DNA of 64,000 nucleotides from the NCBI RefSeq assembly GCF_007565055.1, contig NC_044568.1, forward strand, positions 22,250,620 through 22,314,619. Reading direction: 5' to 3'. A program made the position numbers and the translations under genes. This document shows, one piece after another, positions 54,500 through 64,000 of the stretch; positions within the stretch are counted from its first letter, which is position 1; the number at the start of each line of letters is the position of its first letter. The notes under the pieces are model-generated. The model was not told the origin of the DNA. It made no database searches and saw only the letters and a program-made list of their open reading frames with translations. The stretch is from Rhinopithecus roxellana. Lineage: Eukaryota; Chordata; Mammalia; Primates; Cercopithecidae.

Positions 54500-55465
54500 A
54501 TATAATTTTTAAGTTTTACCTCTTGATATTTTTTCTAATTATCAGATAATGCAGACTTAGTGTCAAAATTTTAGAAAATAAAATGTATATATGAGAAAAT
54601 AAGAGAGAATATGAGAATCTATTTTTTTTTCTATTTTTAAATGCAATTGAGATTTTTCTTCTTCTGTTGTACCTGACTTAATATAAACCCTGAGCATTTT
54701 CATGAATTTCTACTAAAAAGTCTCTGGGAGCTCTGCCGCTAATACCTGCATAATTGCTTGTCCGATGTACAGTAAACTATATAACCATTCAACCCCTACT
54801 ACTAGGGTACTCAGTAGTTTTCACATTTTCCTATTATAAGTACAAATGCAAAAACACTAATTGTGCATTAATCTCTGTTTTCATTCTTGCTTATTCCTTT
54901 AGAACGGGTGCTTAGAAGTGAAATCACTGGGTCAAAAGAGGTAAAACTTTTAAACCTCTATGTACATATTTCAGATTGTTTTCCAGAAGAGATGTTTTAA
55001 TTAACAAACACACCAGTATTATTTTTAAAATGCTCATTATAATCAATCCCCCATCCCATCACAATAACAATAACAAAATTTTTAAAGGGATAAATGCATT
55101 GCTTGAATATCTTTCTTTGATTAGTAACACAGTTGAATTTTTTATGTGAACACGTATACATGTATGTGTATGTGGGTATAGTCATGCATATAATTTTGGT
55201 TAATTGTATTGTTAGCTGCTTCCCCTACTTTCCATGGGAGCAATGGTATTTCTAATTCATTTGCAAGAGCTCTGTATTCAAATATTAAAATACCTCTTCA
55301 TTTGGTTTGAGTTTTTGCAGATTTGTTCTTAGTCATCATTTTGCTCATGATATTTTTGAGCTGGTAGTTTAATTTGTCCATTCTTTTCCCTGCTACTATT
55401 ATTTCCCTTTGTGGTTGTTTCATCACACGCTTAGATTCTTGATGCATCATGATCTTCATTAAGAA
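54500..55465 (-). mobile_element. Degraded L1M ORF2/3' sequence
   Basis: Read in the plus direction, 'gaagtgaaatcactgggtca', 'cagattgttttccagaagag', 'tcatttgcaagagctctgta' and 'gctggtagtttaatttgtcc' follow the reverse strand of L1M. Many gaps and stops. Confidence 0.6.
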
Positions 55466-55469
55466 AGGT

Positions 55470-55562
55470 TTCTTTCTTTATTCATCTTTGTATCTCTGGC
55501 ATATTTATGCAACGGTCGTGCCTGGAATATAATCATCATTCAATAAATCCTTGCCAAATTGT
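55470..55562 (+). mobile_element. L2 3' tip
   Basis: 'ttcatctttgtatctctggc', 'gtcgtgcctggaatataatc' and 'attcaataaatccttgccaa' give a clear L2 end. Confidence 0.7.
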
Positions 55563-55564
55563 AT

Positions 55565-56975
55565 TGTATTTTACTGTATCATACTAGGAAAAGCTGCCTC
55601 TCAAATCATTTGCTTTCATATATCAAAATTCACATTTTAATAATTTATATATGTTAAATACATTTAATAATGGATAATACTACATGCATACGTCTGTCTA
55701 AATTCTGTACCTCAATATAGCTCTTAAATACCTAAACTGATTCATCAAATTACATGTTCTGAATATTGGTATGAAATACTGATAGATAAACATATTCCAC
55801 AGATGAGCCATTCAGTGCAATGGCAATCAAACAATGACCCGCACAGTGAAGGTAAAGAGCATCTACCATGTAATACAGCCCTATCAAAACGGGGTCTACT
55901 TTGGTTGTCTACCAAAGTATAATGTTATCTGTCAGGATCAAAGGCTTGAACACCCCCCAAGAGAACCTGAGTTTTGTTTTCGTTTTATCTTCCAAACCAT
56001 AAAGGGATCACATCACTCAGAAACTTTCATTCTGAATACATTCTAAAATAAAATGTATCAAACAGCTATATTGTATCTTAAGGTGTCCTGAAATTAATTT
56101 TTGTTGCAAACATAGATGTGATTTGTAGTGTGAACACAGAATGAATTCAAGGAAATGTTATGCGAAGTCACATTACATGTCCTTGGGGGAGGGGAAGCAG
56201 AGGGGAAAGAAGGTGCTGAGGACTGAGTCCTCCAGACCCTGTACAGGGCCACTGCTTCCCCAGTGCTGCAGCTTCCCTTTCCAGGGGCTGCCTAACAGGC
56301 TCTCATCTTCCCACCTGAATGAATTCCTTCCCAGAGGCCATGGACAGGAGACTCCTAACCCCCGGAGTAAACCACAAAGCTGCTTGCCCACCTACATTCT
56401 TTCCCAGGAAAGTCTGGCTCCCTGGGCTGAGAGAGTTTAAATTCCTGCCAGTAGCACCCTGACATCTAGTCAGGTCAGGGTTCGGCTGAGCTCGGTCTGC
56501 CCAGGTGTCAAATAGAAAGCTCACACTTTAACAGGTAATAGTAGAGGACAGAGGAAAAGGCTGGGATCCAGCCCTTGCCAGGGCACTGTGCTGACCATCG
56601 GACTGGGTGGCCCTGTGAGCCACTCATCATAGGAGGGTGAACAGCTGGTTAGAAACAAGTGCGAAGCAGTGTCTGAGCACACATGAGGCTTATACAAACC
56701 ACACCGCCAACCAGTAGCAGAAGTCAGACTGGACACCTGGTATTCCTCTTCCCTCAGAAGTCCGCACTGAAGTCAGGGCTTTCTCTGACTGATCACTGTA
56801 GCCTCAACCCATATGTAAAATGTAAGCTCCAGATTCAACTGACTTCCCAGTAAAAAAGGACAGTCTGGGAGGAAAGAATTACTTGCTAATAAACTCCTAG
56901 TATCGTCTTCTTATATTTGTTAGTTTAGTCATTCATTCATTTATTCAAGGTGTAACACCCAATTAAAGACACGAT
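55565..56975. other. Unique sequence, nothing recognised
   Basis: 55800-56050 and 56140-56520 hold open frames of about 70-100 codons on both strands but no recognised domain. A MIR-like end occurs near 56710-56770. Confidence 0.4.
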
Positions 56976-56977
56976 AT

Positions 56978-57092
56978 ACAGTGGATTTTGCCATCAGGAA
57001 GGTCTGAGTTCAAGTGCGGAGTCAACCCACATCAGCTTGGAAATTTAGGAAAAGATATTTAACTTCAGTAAGCCTCATTTTCTTTACCTATT
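56978..57092 (+). mobile_element. MIR fragment
   Basis: 'ggtctgagttcaagtgcgga', 'atttaacttcagtaagcctc' and 'attttctttacctattttga' follow the MIR body. Confidence 0.6.
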
Positions 57093-57180
57093 TTGATGTT
57101 GCTTTTAACAGCCCAAACCATTACCTTCCCAGTAGGACCATTACCTGTTTCAAAGGCATCATTTACCTATGACATTGATG
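57088..57180 (+). repeat. Copy A of an unassigned 92-bp direct repeat
   Basis: Pairs with 60407-60498 with about 14 mismatches and no gaps. Shared perfect runs include 'ctattttgatgtt' and 'cctgtttcaaaggcatcattt'-type sequence. Similarity ends sharply at both sides. It overlaps the end of the MIR by a few bases. No family recognised. Confidence 0.8.
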
Positions 57181-57394
57181 CTTTACCTGTAATAGGCTGT
57201 GGGCGCAGCAGGGGGATCACACGAGAAGCCACGCAAGGGTTTTACATAGTAGGGCTTGGCACATGGGTAAATAGAAGCTACTCTTAAAATAGGAAAGAAT
57301 ACCTTAAGTGTATATTGAGTAGGAATCCCATGAACACTGTTTCCAAATGACTTGACCCTTAAAAGTAACTGTGAGAGAAATGACCTTTTTTTTC

Positions 57395-57522
57395 CATTTT
57401 CACAATGAAGACACTGAAATGCAGAAAGTTTGAGTGCCTCACTTGAATTAGCCACCAGCTCCTTTTCAGATTTGGAATATGGATCCAGGTTTGTCTCCCT
57501 GCAAAGCCTGCACTCTTCCCCA
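57395..57522 (-). mobile_element. MIR fragment
   Basis: 'tccattttcacaatgaagac', 'actgaaatgcagaaagtttg' and 'ggatccaggtttgtctccct' follow reverse MIR. Confidence 0.65.
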
Positions 57523-57524
57523 GG

Positions 57525-58180
57525 TGTCAGGCTGCCTGGTTCCAATCTATGCAGTGGGGATGCAAAGAAGAGTGAGGCAGCCTTGCTTTACCTGCTGACT
57601 AGTGGGAAAGAAGGACGCGAGAGCACATTATTACGCCTGACATGGTAAGTGGTATTGAGCCAGGACAGCATAGGAGTGATTGACTCCAGGCAGAGATGGG
57701 CCAGGAGGGCCACACTGGTCCTGTCTCATTTGATAAGTTGCTTCTTCAAAGCCAACAAGAGTGTGTCCAAATAGCAAAAATGGGGAAGACTGGCTACTAG
57801 GTAAAAGATAGCCTGGAAAAAAAAAAATGGGCCAACTTGCATCGGACCTTTCCCATTCAAGACATCCTGGCAAACAAATCATTGCTGAGGCAAGGCACAT
57901 CTTGACACAAATATTCTGACAAGTCAATGACCAAGGGATGACAGAATTGGAATGTCAGCATTCTGCAACTCCCTCATAAAGGATCTAAGTGTCAGACATC
58001 AGGGGTGGCTGACATCACAAGAGAAATTACCAACATTATGTGCCTCCAGAGGGAAGTCCCCATACCACCTAGGGAGTAGTCTTAGCAAAAAATAAAATAA
58101 ATTTAAAAATTGAATCTGAATCAGACTAAGACTCATCCAAGATCCAATTTTCAGAAAATTAACAGGACAGAGGGAAAACA
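57525..58180. other. Unique sequence, nothing recognised
   Basis: No element assigned. The 98-codon minus-strand frame 57631-57927 has no domain. Confidence 0.4.
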
Positions 58181-58183
58181 CAG

Positions 58184-58400
58184 CAGAGCTTTTCAATCAG
58201 AGCAATTTTATTTTCCAGGAGACATTTGGTAAGTTCTGGAGAGGATTTCCCTTGTCACGACTGAAGAGGAGGTGCTGCTGGCATCTGAGGAGTAGATACC
58301 AGGGATGCTCCTAAACATCCCACAATGTACACGACAGTCTCCCACAGTCAAGAATTGTCCTGCTCAAAGTGCCAATAAGTGCTGAAGTTGAGAAACCTTG
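58184..58400 (+). mobile_element. MER20 DNA transposon (hAT-Charlie), full length
   Basis: 'ccaggagacatttggtaagt', 'ggatttcccttgtcacgact', 'gctggcatctgaggagtaga', 'gatgctcctaaacatcccac' and end 'gttgagaaaccttg' cover the whole roughly 218-bp MER20. MER20 copies are known as regulatory elements in endometrial cells of placental mammals; activity of this copy is unknown. Confidence 0.88.
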
Positions 58401-58488
58401 TATTATGAAATAAATTATTTCATTTCTTCAATGACATAGGATGATAGGATAATTTACAGATGAAAATGAACTTTAAAGGTCTATCTAA

Positions 58489-58745
58489 GGCCAAGTGTGA
58501 TGGCTCACATCTCTAATCCCAGCACTTTGGGAGGCCGAGGTGGGAGGATCACTTGAGCCCAGGAGTTGGAGACCTGCCCAGGCAAATATTAGTTGCACAT
58601 GGGGGTACATGCCTGTAGTCCTAGCTACTTGGGAGGCTGATATGGGAGGACTGCTTGAGCCCAGGAGGTGGAGGTTGCAGTGAGCCAAAATTAAACCATT
58701 CCACTTCAGCCTGGGTGACAGAGCAAGATTCTGTCAAAAAGAAAA

Positions 58746-58777
<32 letters not shown>

Positions 58778-58858
58778 AGAAGAAGAGGAGGAGGAGGAGG
58801 ACGAGGACGAGGAGGAGGAGGAGGAGGAGCAGGAGGAGGAAGCAGCCACCGCCGCCGC
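58489..58858 (+). mobile_element. Alu with internal deletion and repeat-expanded tail
   Basis: Head 'ggccaagtgtgatggctcac' and body with the end of the left monomer missing ('ggagacctgcccaggcaaat' jumps to 'attagttgcacat'). The tail became a 122-bp GAA/GAG/GCC repeat. 'ctatctaa' at 58481-58488 and 58859-58866 is the target-site duplication and brackets the repeat too. Confidence 0.93.
58736..58858. repeat. (GAA)n(GAG)n(GCC)n microsatellite in the Alu tail
   Basis: Order: 'aaaagaaaag', GAA units, mixed GAG/GAA, GAC/GAG units, long GAG run, then 'gcagccaccgccgccgcc'. The plus-strand frame through it is arginine/glycine-rich only because of the repeat. Confidence 0.97.
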
Positions 58859-58866
58859 CTATCTAA

Positions 58867-59265
58867 AGATTAAAAAAATTTTAAATGGCAAAATTAAGTT
58901 GTAGTGTTTGGGAATGCACACACACATTAACAACAAGGAGGGAATCATGTAAGTGAGAATAGTGGTCATCTTTGTGCAGAGTGATGCCCTTGGGGAGGCA
59001 TCTTGAGTATCTGACAAGATTTTAGATCCTCACAGAGGTGGTTTAAGAGTATTTACCTTGCAACAATGCATTCAGCTACACAAGTGCTTTACATGTGTTT
59101 TTGTATAATATCTTAGAAGAACATAGTTCAAAATATTAACCACAAAATAAAAAGCTTTCTCTTCCCACTTTGGTTAACTAGCCTCTAGGTACTAAATTCA
59201 CAAAAATATATTGCAGATTCAACCTAATGTATAATTTCTTTTTCTGTCCTATACACAGGTGCTTA
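58867..59265. other. Unique sequence, nothing recognised
   Basis: No element assigned. Confidence 0.4.
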
Positions 59266-59267
59266 AA

Positions 59268-59583
59268 AATTATTATTATTATTATTATTACTACTACTAC
59301 TTTGAGACAGAGCTTTGCTCTTGTCCAGTTTGGAGTGCAGTGGCATGACCTCAACTCACAGCAACCTCCACCTCCCAGGTTCAAGCATTTCTCCTGCCTC
59401 AGCCTCCCAAGTAGCTGGGATTACAGGCACCCACCACCATGCCTGGCTAATTTTTTGTATTTTCAGTAAAGACAGGGTTTCGCCACGTTGGGCAGGCTGG
59501 TCTCGAACTCCTGACCTCAGGTTATCTGTCCGCCTCGGCCTCCCAAAATGCTGGCATTACAGGCATGAGCCACCACCCCGGCC
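59268..59583 (-). mobile_element. Alu with (TTA)n(CTA)n tail
   Basis: Tail 59268-59300 of TTA then CTA units, followed by 'ttgagacagagctttgctct', 'cctcccaggttcaagcattt', 'ggctggtctcgaactcctga' and head 'gagccaccaccccggcct'. 'cttaaaaattatt' and 'cttaaaaaattatt' flank it as a likely target-site duplication. Confidence 0.95.
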
Positions 59584-59734
59584 TTAAAAAATTATTTCTA
59601 ACCTTTCTTGCCCCTGCTGCTTATTGCTAGAGATTACCACCCAAAGCTGCATAGTAGTTAAAGGATGATAGAAGAGTAATTAAGCAAAGGATCCCTGTGT
59701 CAGATACCCTGTGTTGCTGCCCCATTCCACCTGA

Positions 59735-59868
59735 GTCAACTCATTCCATCTCCACAAGCTTGAGGCTCCTCCTCTGTAAAATGAAATCAGTAATTATACC
59801 CACCTCGTGGAATCGTTGGGAGTATTAGCCAAATAATGTATATAACTGAACTCTGAAAAGCACTCCTT
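59735..59868 (+). mobile_element. MIR fragment
   Basis: 'gaggctcctcctctgtaaaa', 'tgaaatcagtaattataccc' and 'acctcgtggaatcgttggga' represent the MIR 3' half. Confidence 0.75.
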
Positions 59869-60149
59869 TTGTAAAACACAGCTATTGATTAATTACTCAC
59901 ACATTTATTCAAGTACTTAACATGTGCCAAAATTAGTCCTAGAGGCTGGAGATACAGGTAGATTGATTGGTCTGAATTCTTTCATCTTTCATAGGATAGA
60001 CCGCAGATTCTATTGCTACAGAGATCCACTCGGTTCTGCTTTTTACTGAAACTCACTACTTTTAGACACTATAATTACTCAAAATGTAAAATGAGGGAAC
60101 TAAGAGTGAGGAAACCGCAATGCATATGTGTGGTTACATGCCTTATAAC

Positions 60150-60382
60150 ATTATTTGGGCATTTTCTTATTACCAGATCCTCAGCAAAGCACGTTCATTC
60201 ACTGCCTCATGTAATGTTCAAAATTGCCATGTGAAAGGAAGGTACTATCATTATACTCTTTTCAGGTATGAAAAGTAATTCCCCCAGATATTCTTTAGCT
60301 TTTTGAAAAGCTTCACAGCTAGTAAACGTCAAAACCAAGATTCAACTCAACTAGCTTTAACTTAGAAGTCTGTTACCTAATT
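60150..60382 (-). mobile_element. MIR fragment
   Basis: 'gaaaggaaggtactatcatt', 'cttcacagctagtaaacgtc' and 'aaaaccaagattcaactcaa' match reverse MIR; the left part is decayed. Confidence 0.6.
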
Positions 60383-60406
60383 TAAAACCCAGTGGGTCTT
60401 GTGGTG

Positions 60407-60498
60407 CTATTTTGATGTTCCTTTAAAGAGTCCAGACCATTACCTTCCTGGAAGAACCATTCCCTGTTTCAAAGGCATCATTTGTCAATGGCATTGAT
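60407..60498 (+). repeat. Copy B of an unassigned 92-bp direct repeat
   Basis: Second copy of the block at 57088-57180, same orientation, about 85% identical and 3.3 kb downstream. Confidence 0.8.
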
Positions 60499-60666
60499 TC
60501 TAAAATATCTTCTGGAGCTTTCAGTCCTTGATATTCTCTAAAAGAAATTGGGATCTGAAGCTAACAACTGTCTAACCCTTTACAGAAATTGGTAACGTAG
60601 ATAATTTAAATACATAGTGGTATGCAGCTAGTACCAGGATGCTGTAAAACCATACACTGGGTATAC

Positions 60667-60834
60667 CAATGGCTCTCAAACTTTATAGATCATCATCACT
60701 TGCATGGCTCTTTAAAGTTACCTCAAGTGTTCCTGATTCAGAAAGTATGAGGGTGAGCTCAAGAGAAAGGATTCTTAACATATCCTCAGATGATATTGAA
60801 ACTGCTGGCCCAGGAAGCACACTGTGAAAGCTAC
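60667..60834 (+). mobile_element. MER5-type DNA transposon
   Basis: 'caatggctctcaaactttat', 'tcatcacttgcatggctctt', 'gttcctgattcagaaagtat' and 'gatattgaaactgctggccc' follow MER5A/B, start to near end. Confidence 0.8.
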
Positions 60835-60983
60835 ATCTAGATCCGCCTCTGTTGTGTCTGTGATGTTAGAATGTTTGCTCACCCTTTGTGAGTATGAAGG
60901 CACCTTCCTGTAAAGAAAGCTGTTATGATGTACAGAATGAGATAGCATGGGTGAAAGCTCTCCGAAAACAGAAAATAGTTAAT

Positions 60984-61152
60984 CTGGCACTTCTCAAGCT
61001 TTAGGAAGCTTCACAGTCACCTGGAAGCTGGTTACAAATGCAGCGTCTCAGAGTTCACCCCCAGTTACAGATGGCCAGGGTTACAGCCCTAGAAGCTTCC
61101 TTTGAAACGAGTTTCCCAGGTAATGTTGAAGCAGATGGTCTACAGACTACCT
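60984..61152 (+). mobile_element. MER5A-type DNA transposon
   Basis: 'ggcacttctcaagctttagg', 'cacagtcacctggaagctgg', 'gtttcccaggtaatgttgaa' and 'gcagatggtctacagactac' follow MER5A. It lies 150 bp from the previous MER5 copy in the same orientation. Confidence 0.8.
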
Positions 61153-61159
61153 TTTATAA

Positions 61160-62340
61160 AACCCTCATAAAACAAACACAAGTCCCACAGCAAGAAAGGC
61201 AATAGGTCCCACAACCCTCACTCTAAAGATCAGGGTATGCTATAGAGATTGGACATTATACAAAATTATAGACTCTTAGACAGACAGTAAAAGAAAGTGT
61301 ATTTTAAAATTGCTTTCATGGAAACATCTAAGTCAAATATTCGACTTTAGGACCTTCAGAGTGAATATTAAATGAGAAGAAAAACATGATATCATTTGAG
61401 ATGAAAGAAAGCCCTAGGCCAGCACGCCCTGGAATCTTTCGATATGCAGCCGACTTCGGAGTTAGGTGTGAATTGGAAATGTCCCAGATGACAGGTAGTA
61501 GGTAATCAGAACTATTACATTTTGCACCTGACACAGGTATTGCTTCCTCCAACAACGACAGCAGCAGAGCCTGAGCAATTTCAACATCTTAATCCTTTTC
61601 CCTTTCTTTCTGAATCCAGGGAATTTAGTCTAATTCTTCATGCCTTCCTTTAGGAATTAAGAAGTGTCAGCTACCACAGAAAATATGCAAGTGGTTCTGT
61701 ATAAGAAATGTTTGCTGCAATTCAGGGGACTATGTAATTGAGTTAATTTGTAGGAAACATGTTTAATTTCTGGACTGGAACCGAGAGTCTGACCATGAGA
61801 AGGTATCAAGCAGGAAGTACTAGGTGGACTCTAACGCAAATCATACATCACATGCTGCTGCAGGGAGCAAATTCCTTGCTCTTAATATTTTTATCAGAGT
61901 TGAGAAGAATAATGGAAATTAAAAACCCTACCGTTGGATAAATGTGGAGAAGGAGATTTATGTAAATCAATTGTATTAGGTGAATTGTTTGCAGCACAAG
62001 CTGCTCAGGATGATATTCTCGGGGCTGATCGACAATTGCTATGATTGAGAAAATGAAATGTTAATGAATTTTATCAATGCTATTAACTTGGGTCCTCCTG
62101 ACCAGGTAAGGGCTATCATCAAACTGTAGTTGAATCTTTAAAAAAGTGGGCCACATGTGGTCATCCTGTGACACAGGCACATGTAATACAACATGCCTGG
62201 ATAGCAGGACTCCTCACTTTGACCTTTATGGTTGTCTTTTTCCTTGTTTTTAACAGTAATTAATCATCACAGAAGAATATCATGGAAATGTAGAGGTGCA
62301 AAATAAATTAAATAAAGTTGGTGAAATAAATATACAAACG
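61160..62340. promoter_or_regulatory. Repeat-free block with POU- and SOX-type motifs (candidate)
   Basis: No interspersed repeat recognised. Between 61600 and 62100 it has 'tttatgtaaatcaattgtat' (octamer-like ATGTAAAT followed by a SOX-like core at about 61960), 'gaattgtttgcagc' and 'gacaattgctatgattgag'. Enhancer role is inference only. Confidence 0.25.
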
Positions 62341-62345
62341 ACTGG

Positions 62346-62699
62346 TGATATGATCTGAATGCTGATATATCCTCACAATTTATTATGTTGAAACCTAGTA
62401 CCCAATATGATGGTATTAAGAGATGGAGTCTTAGGGAAGTGGTTGAGTCATGAGGGCTCCAAGCTCGTGAATGGTATCAGTGTCCTTACAAACGAGGCTT
62501 GAGGGAGCTCCCTTGCCCCTTCAGTCACGACACAGAATGTGCCATCTATTAGGAACGGGCCCTCACCAGACACCGAATCAGCTGGTGCCTTGATCGTGAA
62601 GTTCCTAGCCTCCAGAACTGTGAGTAATACATTTTCTGTTGTTTATAAATTACCTACTCTAAGGTATTTTTTTAATAGCAGTCCAAAGGAAATAAGACA
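62346..62699 (+). mobile_element. MLT1/MST-type solo LTR (ERVL-MaLR)
   Basis: From 'tgatatgatctgaatgctga' through 'tgaaacctagtacccaatat', 'ggagctcccttgccccttca', 'ggaacgggccctcaccagac', 'accgaatcagctggtgcctt' and 'gcctccagaactgtgagtaa' to 'aaggaaataagaca'. Flanks 'actgg' and 'actga' fit a 5-bp target duplication with one change. Confidence 0.93.
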
Positions 62700-62759
62700 A
62701 CTGAATAATGAGTGGATAATCCTGTCACCCAATGATAGCTCATTTTAGTTGTCATGCTA

Positions 62760-63425
62760 AAATGTTCACTACCTTCTAATAATTTTAACCATGCTTATTG
62801 TTTTTAAAATATAGATTGTGATTTACATACAATTCTCATCATGCATCTGTGACAAATACTATACCACAAGTAATTCTCCACATTATTAAAAATATATTCA
62901 TTATTAAAAATATCTTAAACTTTTAAGTTGTATGAATGAACTGTTAGTATTCAAAGAGTTCCTCTAAAGGGTAATCATTTAGCATGTTTTCACTTTTGCC
63001 TCCTATAAATAAAAATGTGATGAGCAATTTTTAACAGCTGTATTAAGGTAAAATTTTTGTACTGTAGAAATCACCTGGATGAATGTATTTTTATGAGCTT
63101 CTATCTTGTGTGTTTCAGTGTTTCCTAAGGCTAGGTATCAGAAATTAACCAAGTAAGACAAAGGGCCTGATACATGTTTAGGTTCAAGACAAACTTTGCC
63201 AAATGCCCTCTACTATTGATTTATACTTTCGTCAGCAGAGTATTAGAGTGCTCATCTCATTCCATCCAGGTCAGAATGAATAGTATTATTATTCAAGATG
63301 CTTTCACTTTTAGGGAAAAAGTCAAGACATCAACATATGTGTTCAAAGAAATGGAAACTGCATTTGAGAATTTTGTTTTTCACTTTTGATGCACTTTGAG
63401 TGTTTTTGTCATTTTCTTCCTTCTT
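62760..63425 (-). mobile_element. Degraded L1M fragment
   Basis: Plus-direction text 'actttgccaaatgccctcta', 'ttgatttatactttcgtcag', 'cagagtattagagtgctcat' corresponds to reverse L1M ('ttgccaaattgccctccaga ... cactcccaccagcagtgtat'). The upstream AT-rich part fits less well. Confidence 0.5.
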
Positions 63426-63589
63426 GTTTAGTCGAGGTCATCTTCTTGTCATCTTCTTGTTTATGTGGGGTAATATGCTGTTCAAATATATTGCCCTTAT
63501 TGAACCTGTTATACTAACTAAGGTAGAAAGTGACAATATGAGTAACTTTCATGCAACTCAAACAGCAGCCTCACCTAAACCAAGAAATC

Positions 63590-63685
63590 TCCAACTCTGG
63601 GTTCCTGGTCATGAACTGGACTACCCTAGGCAAGGTTTTAAACTTCTCTGAGCATTATTTTTCTCATAGCAAAAAGGAAAAAGAA
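63590..63685 (+). mobile_element. MIR fragment
   Basis: 'ggcaaggttttaaacttctc' and 'tgagcattatttttctcata' follow the MIR middle section. Confidence 0.55.
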
Positions 63686-63689
63686 ACAG

Positions 63690-64000
63690 AAGAAGATCAA
63701 GTTCTAGGCACTTAACCAGCCATACCAAAAAAGTCAATAACATTCTATATTTGAATAATAGAAAATGATTTTTAAAATATTCTTCTACCCTCTAATTCAA
63801 ATCACCCTTGTGAAAACTTGCTCTTAAAACTATCAAAGAATGGTAAAATAACTAATTATGTGTGACTTACTCTCATGACTTATCCCATTCTCCTAAGTCT
63901 TGCTGTGCTTAAAAAAAAAAAGGATGTGTAACTGTTAGTTATCAGCACTTTATATAACTTCTGATTCAAGTAACAAATAGCATTCCAGTTCTATGTATTC
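63690..64000. other. Unique AT-rich sequence to the window end
   Basis: Nothing recognised; an A run of 12 lies near 63911. Confidence 0.4.

Noticed and set aside
1..64000. CRISPR array, operons, prokaryotic promoters or ribosome-binding sites
   Set aside because: The sequence is primate nuclear DNA; tandem arrays here are microsatellites or minisatellites without spacer structure.

Overview
The window looks like nuclear DNA from an Old World monkey (macaque, baboon or guenon type). Alu elements, L1PA and MaLR LTRs with ancient MIR and L2 show that it is primate. The youngest Alu (54066-54375, minus strand) reads in its sense direction GGCTCAAGCCTG, GGCGTAAACCC and GATCTGGCCACTGC. I recall these as markers of the cercopithecoid AluYR group rather than human AluY. 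That lineage call rests on one element and on memory, not on a search.

I find no convincing complete protein-coding gene, tRNA, rRNA or snRNA. Nearly all open frames of 60-220 codons are chance frames in unique DNA, translations of Alu/L1, or translations of microsatellites; the 222- and 145-codon frames at 42 kb, for example, are a GGAA purine tract. The one segment that resembles a spliced coding exon is 27867-27991 on the minus strand: a 125-base open block with good acceptor and donor consensus, reported as a low-confidence candidate. The window is best read as intronic or intergenic sequence.

Layout. 1-14 kb: MIR fragments, four Alus, an L1M 3' end (4.1-4.5 kb), a palindromic interspersed element (5.56-5.74 kb), an MLT1 LTR (9.3-9.7 kb) and unique blocks with homeodomain- and GATA-type motifs. 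14-24 kb: L1M and L2 remnants, two Alus, and an L1 whose ORF2 end is split by about 520 bp of TG/TA repeat (22.3-22.9 kb). 24-33 kb: an MST-type solo LTR, a MaLR nested in an older MLT1 LTR (29.2-30.6 kb), and an Alu whose centre was replaced by a CA/TA repeat. 33-41 kb: mostly unique, with a candidate enhancer at 33.5-33.9 kb carrying an RFX-like X-box and several SOX-type motifs. 41.5-42.6 kb: a cluster of tandem repeats (CATT-based minisatellite, GGAA tract, A/GA run). 43-54 kb: unique DNA, a CpG-rich block (45.8-46.5 kb), a CACGTG-bearing CA repeat (49.1 kb) and a 5'-truncated L1PA with target-site duplications. 54-64 kb: the young Alu, degraded L1M on the minus strand, MER20 and MER5-type DNA transposons, an Alu whose tail became a GAA/GAG/GCC repeat, and an MLT1 LTR.

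Nothing here looks like a new multi-gene system. The items most worth checking are the candidate exon, the 33.5 kb element, the CpG-rich block, an unexplained 92-bp direct repeat pair (57088 and 60407, about 85% identical), and the tandem-repeat cluster at 41.5-42.6 kb. Repeat family names are from recognition of consensus-like sequence, so subfamily names and boundaries are approximate.
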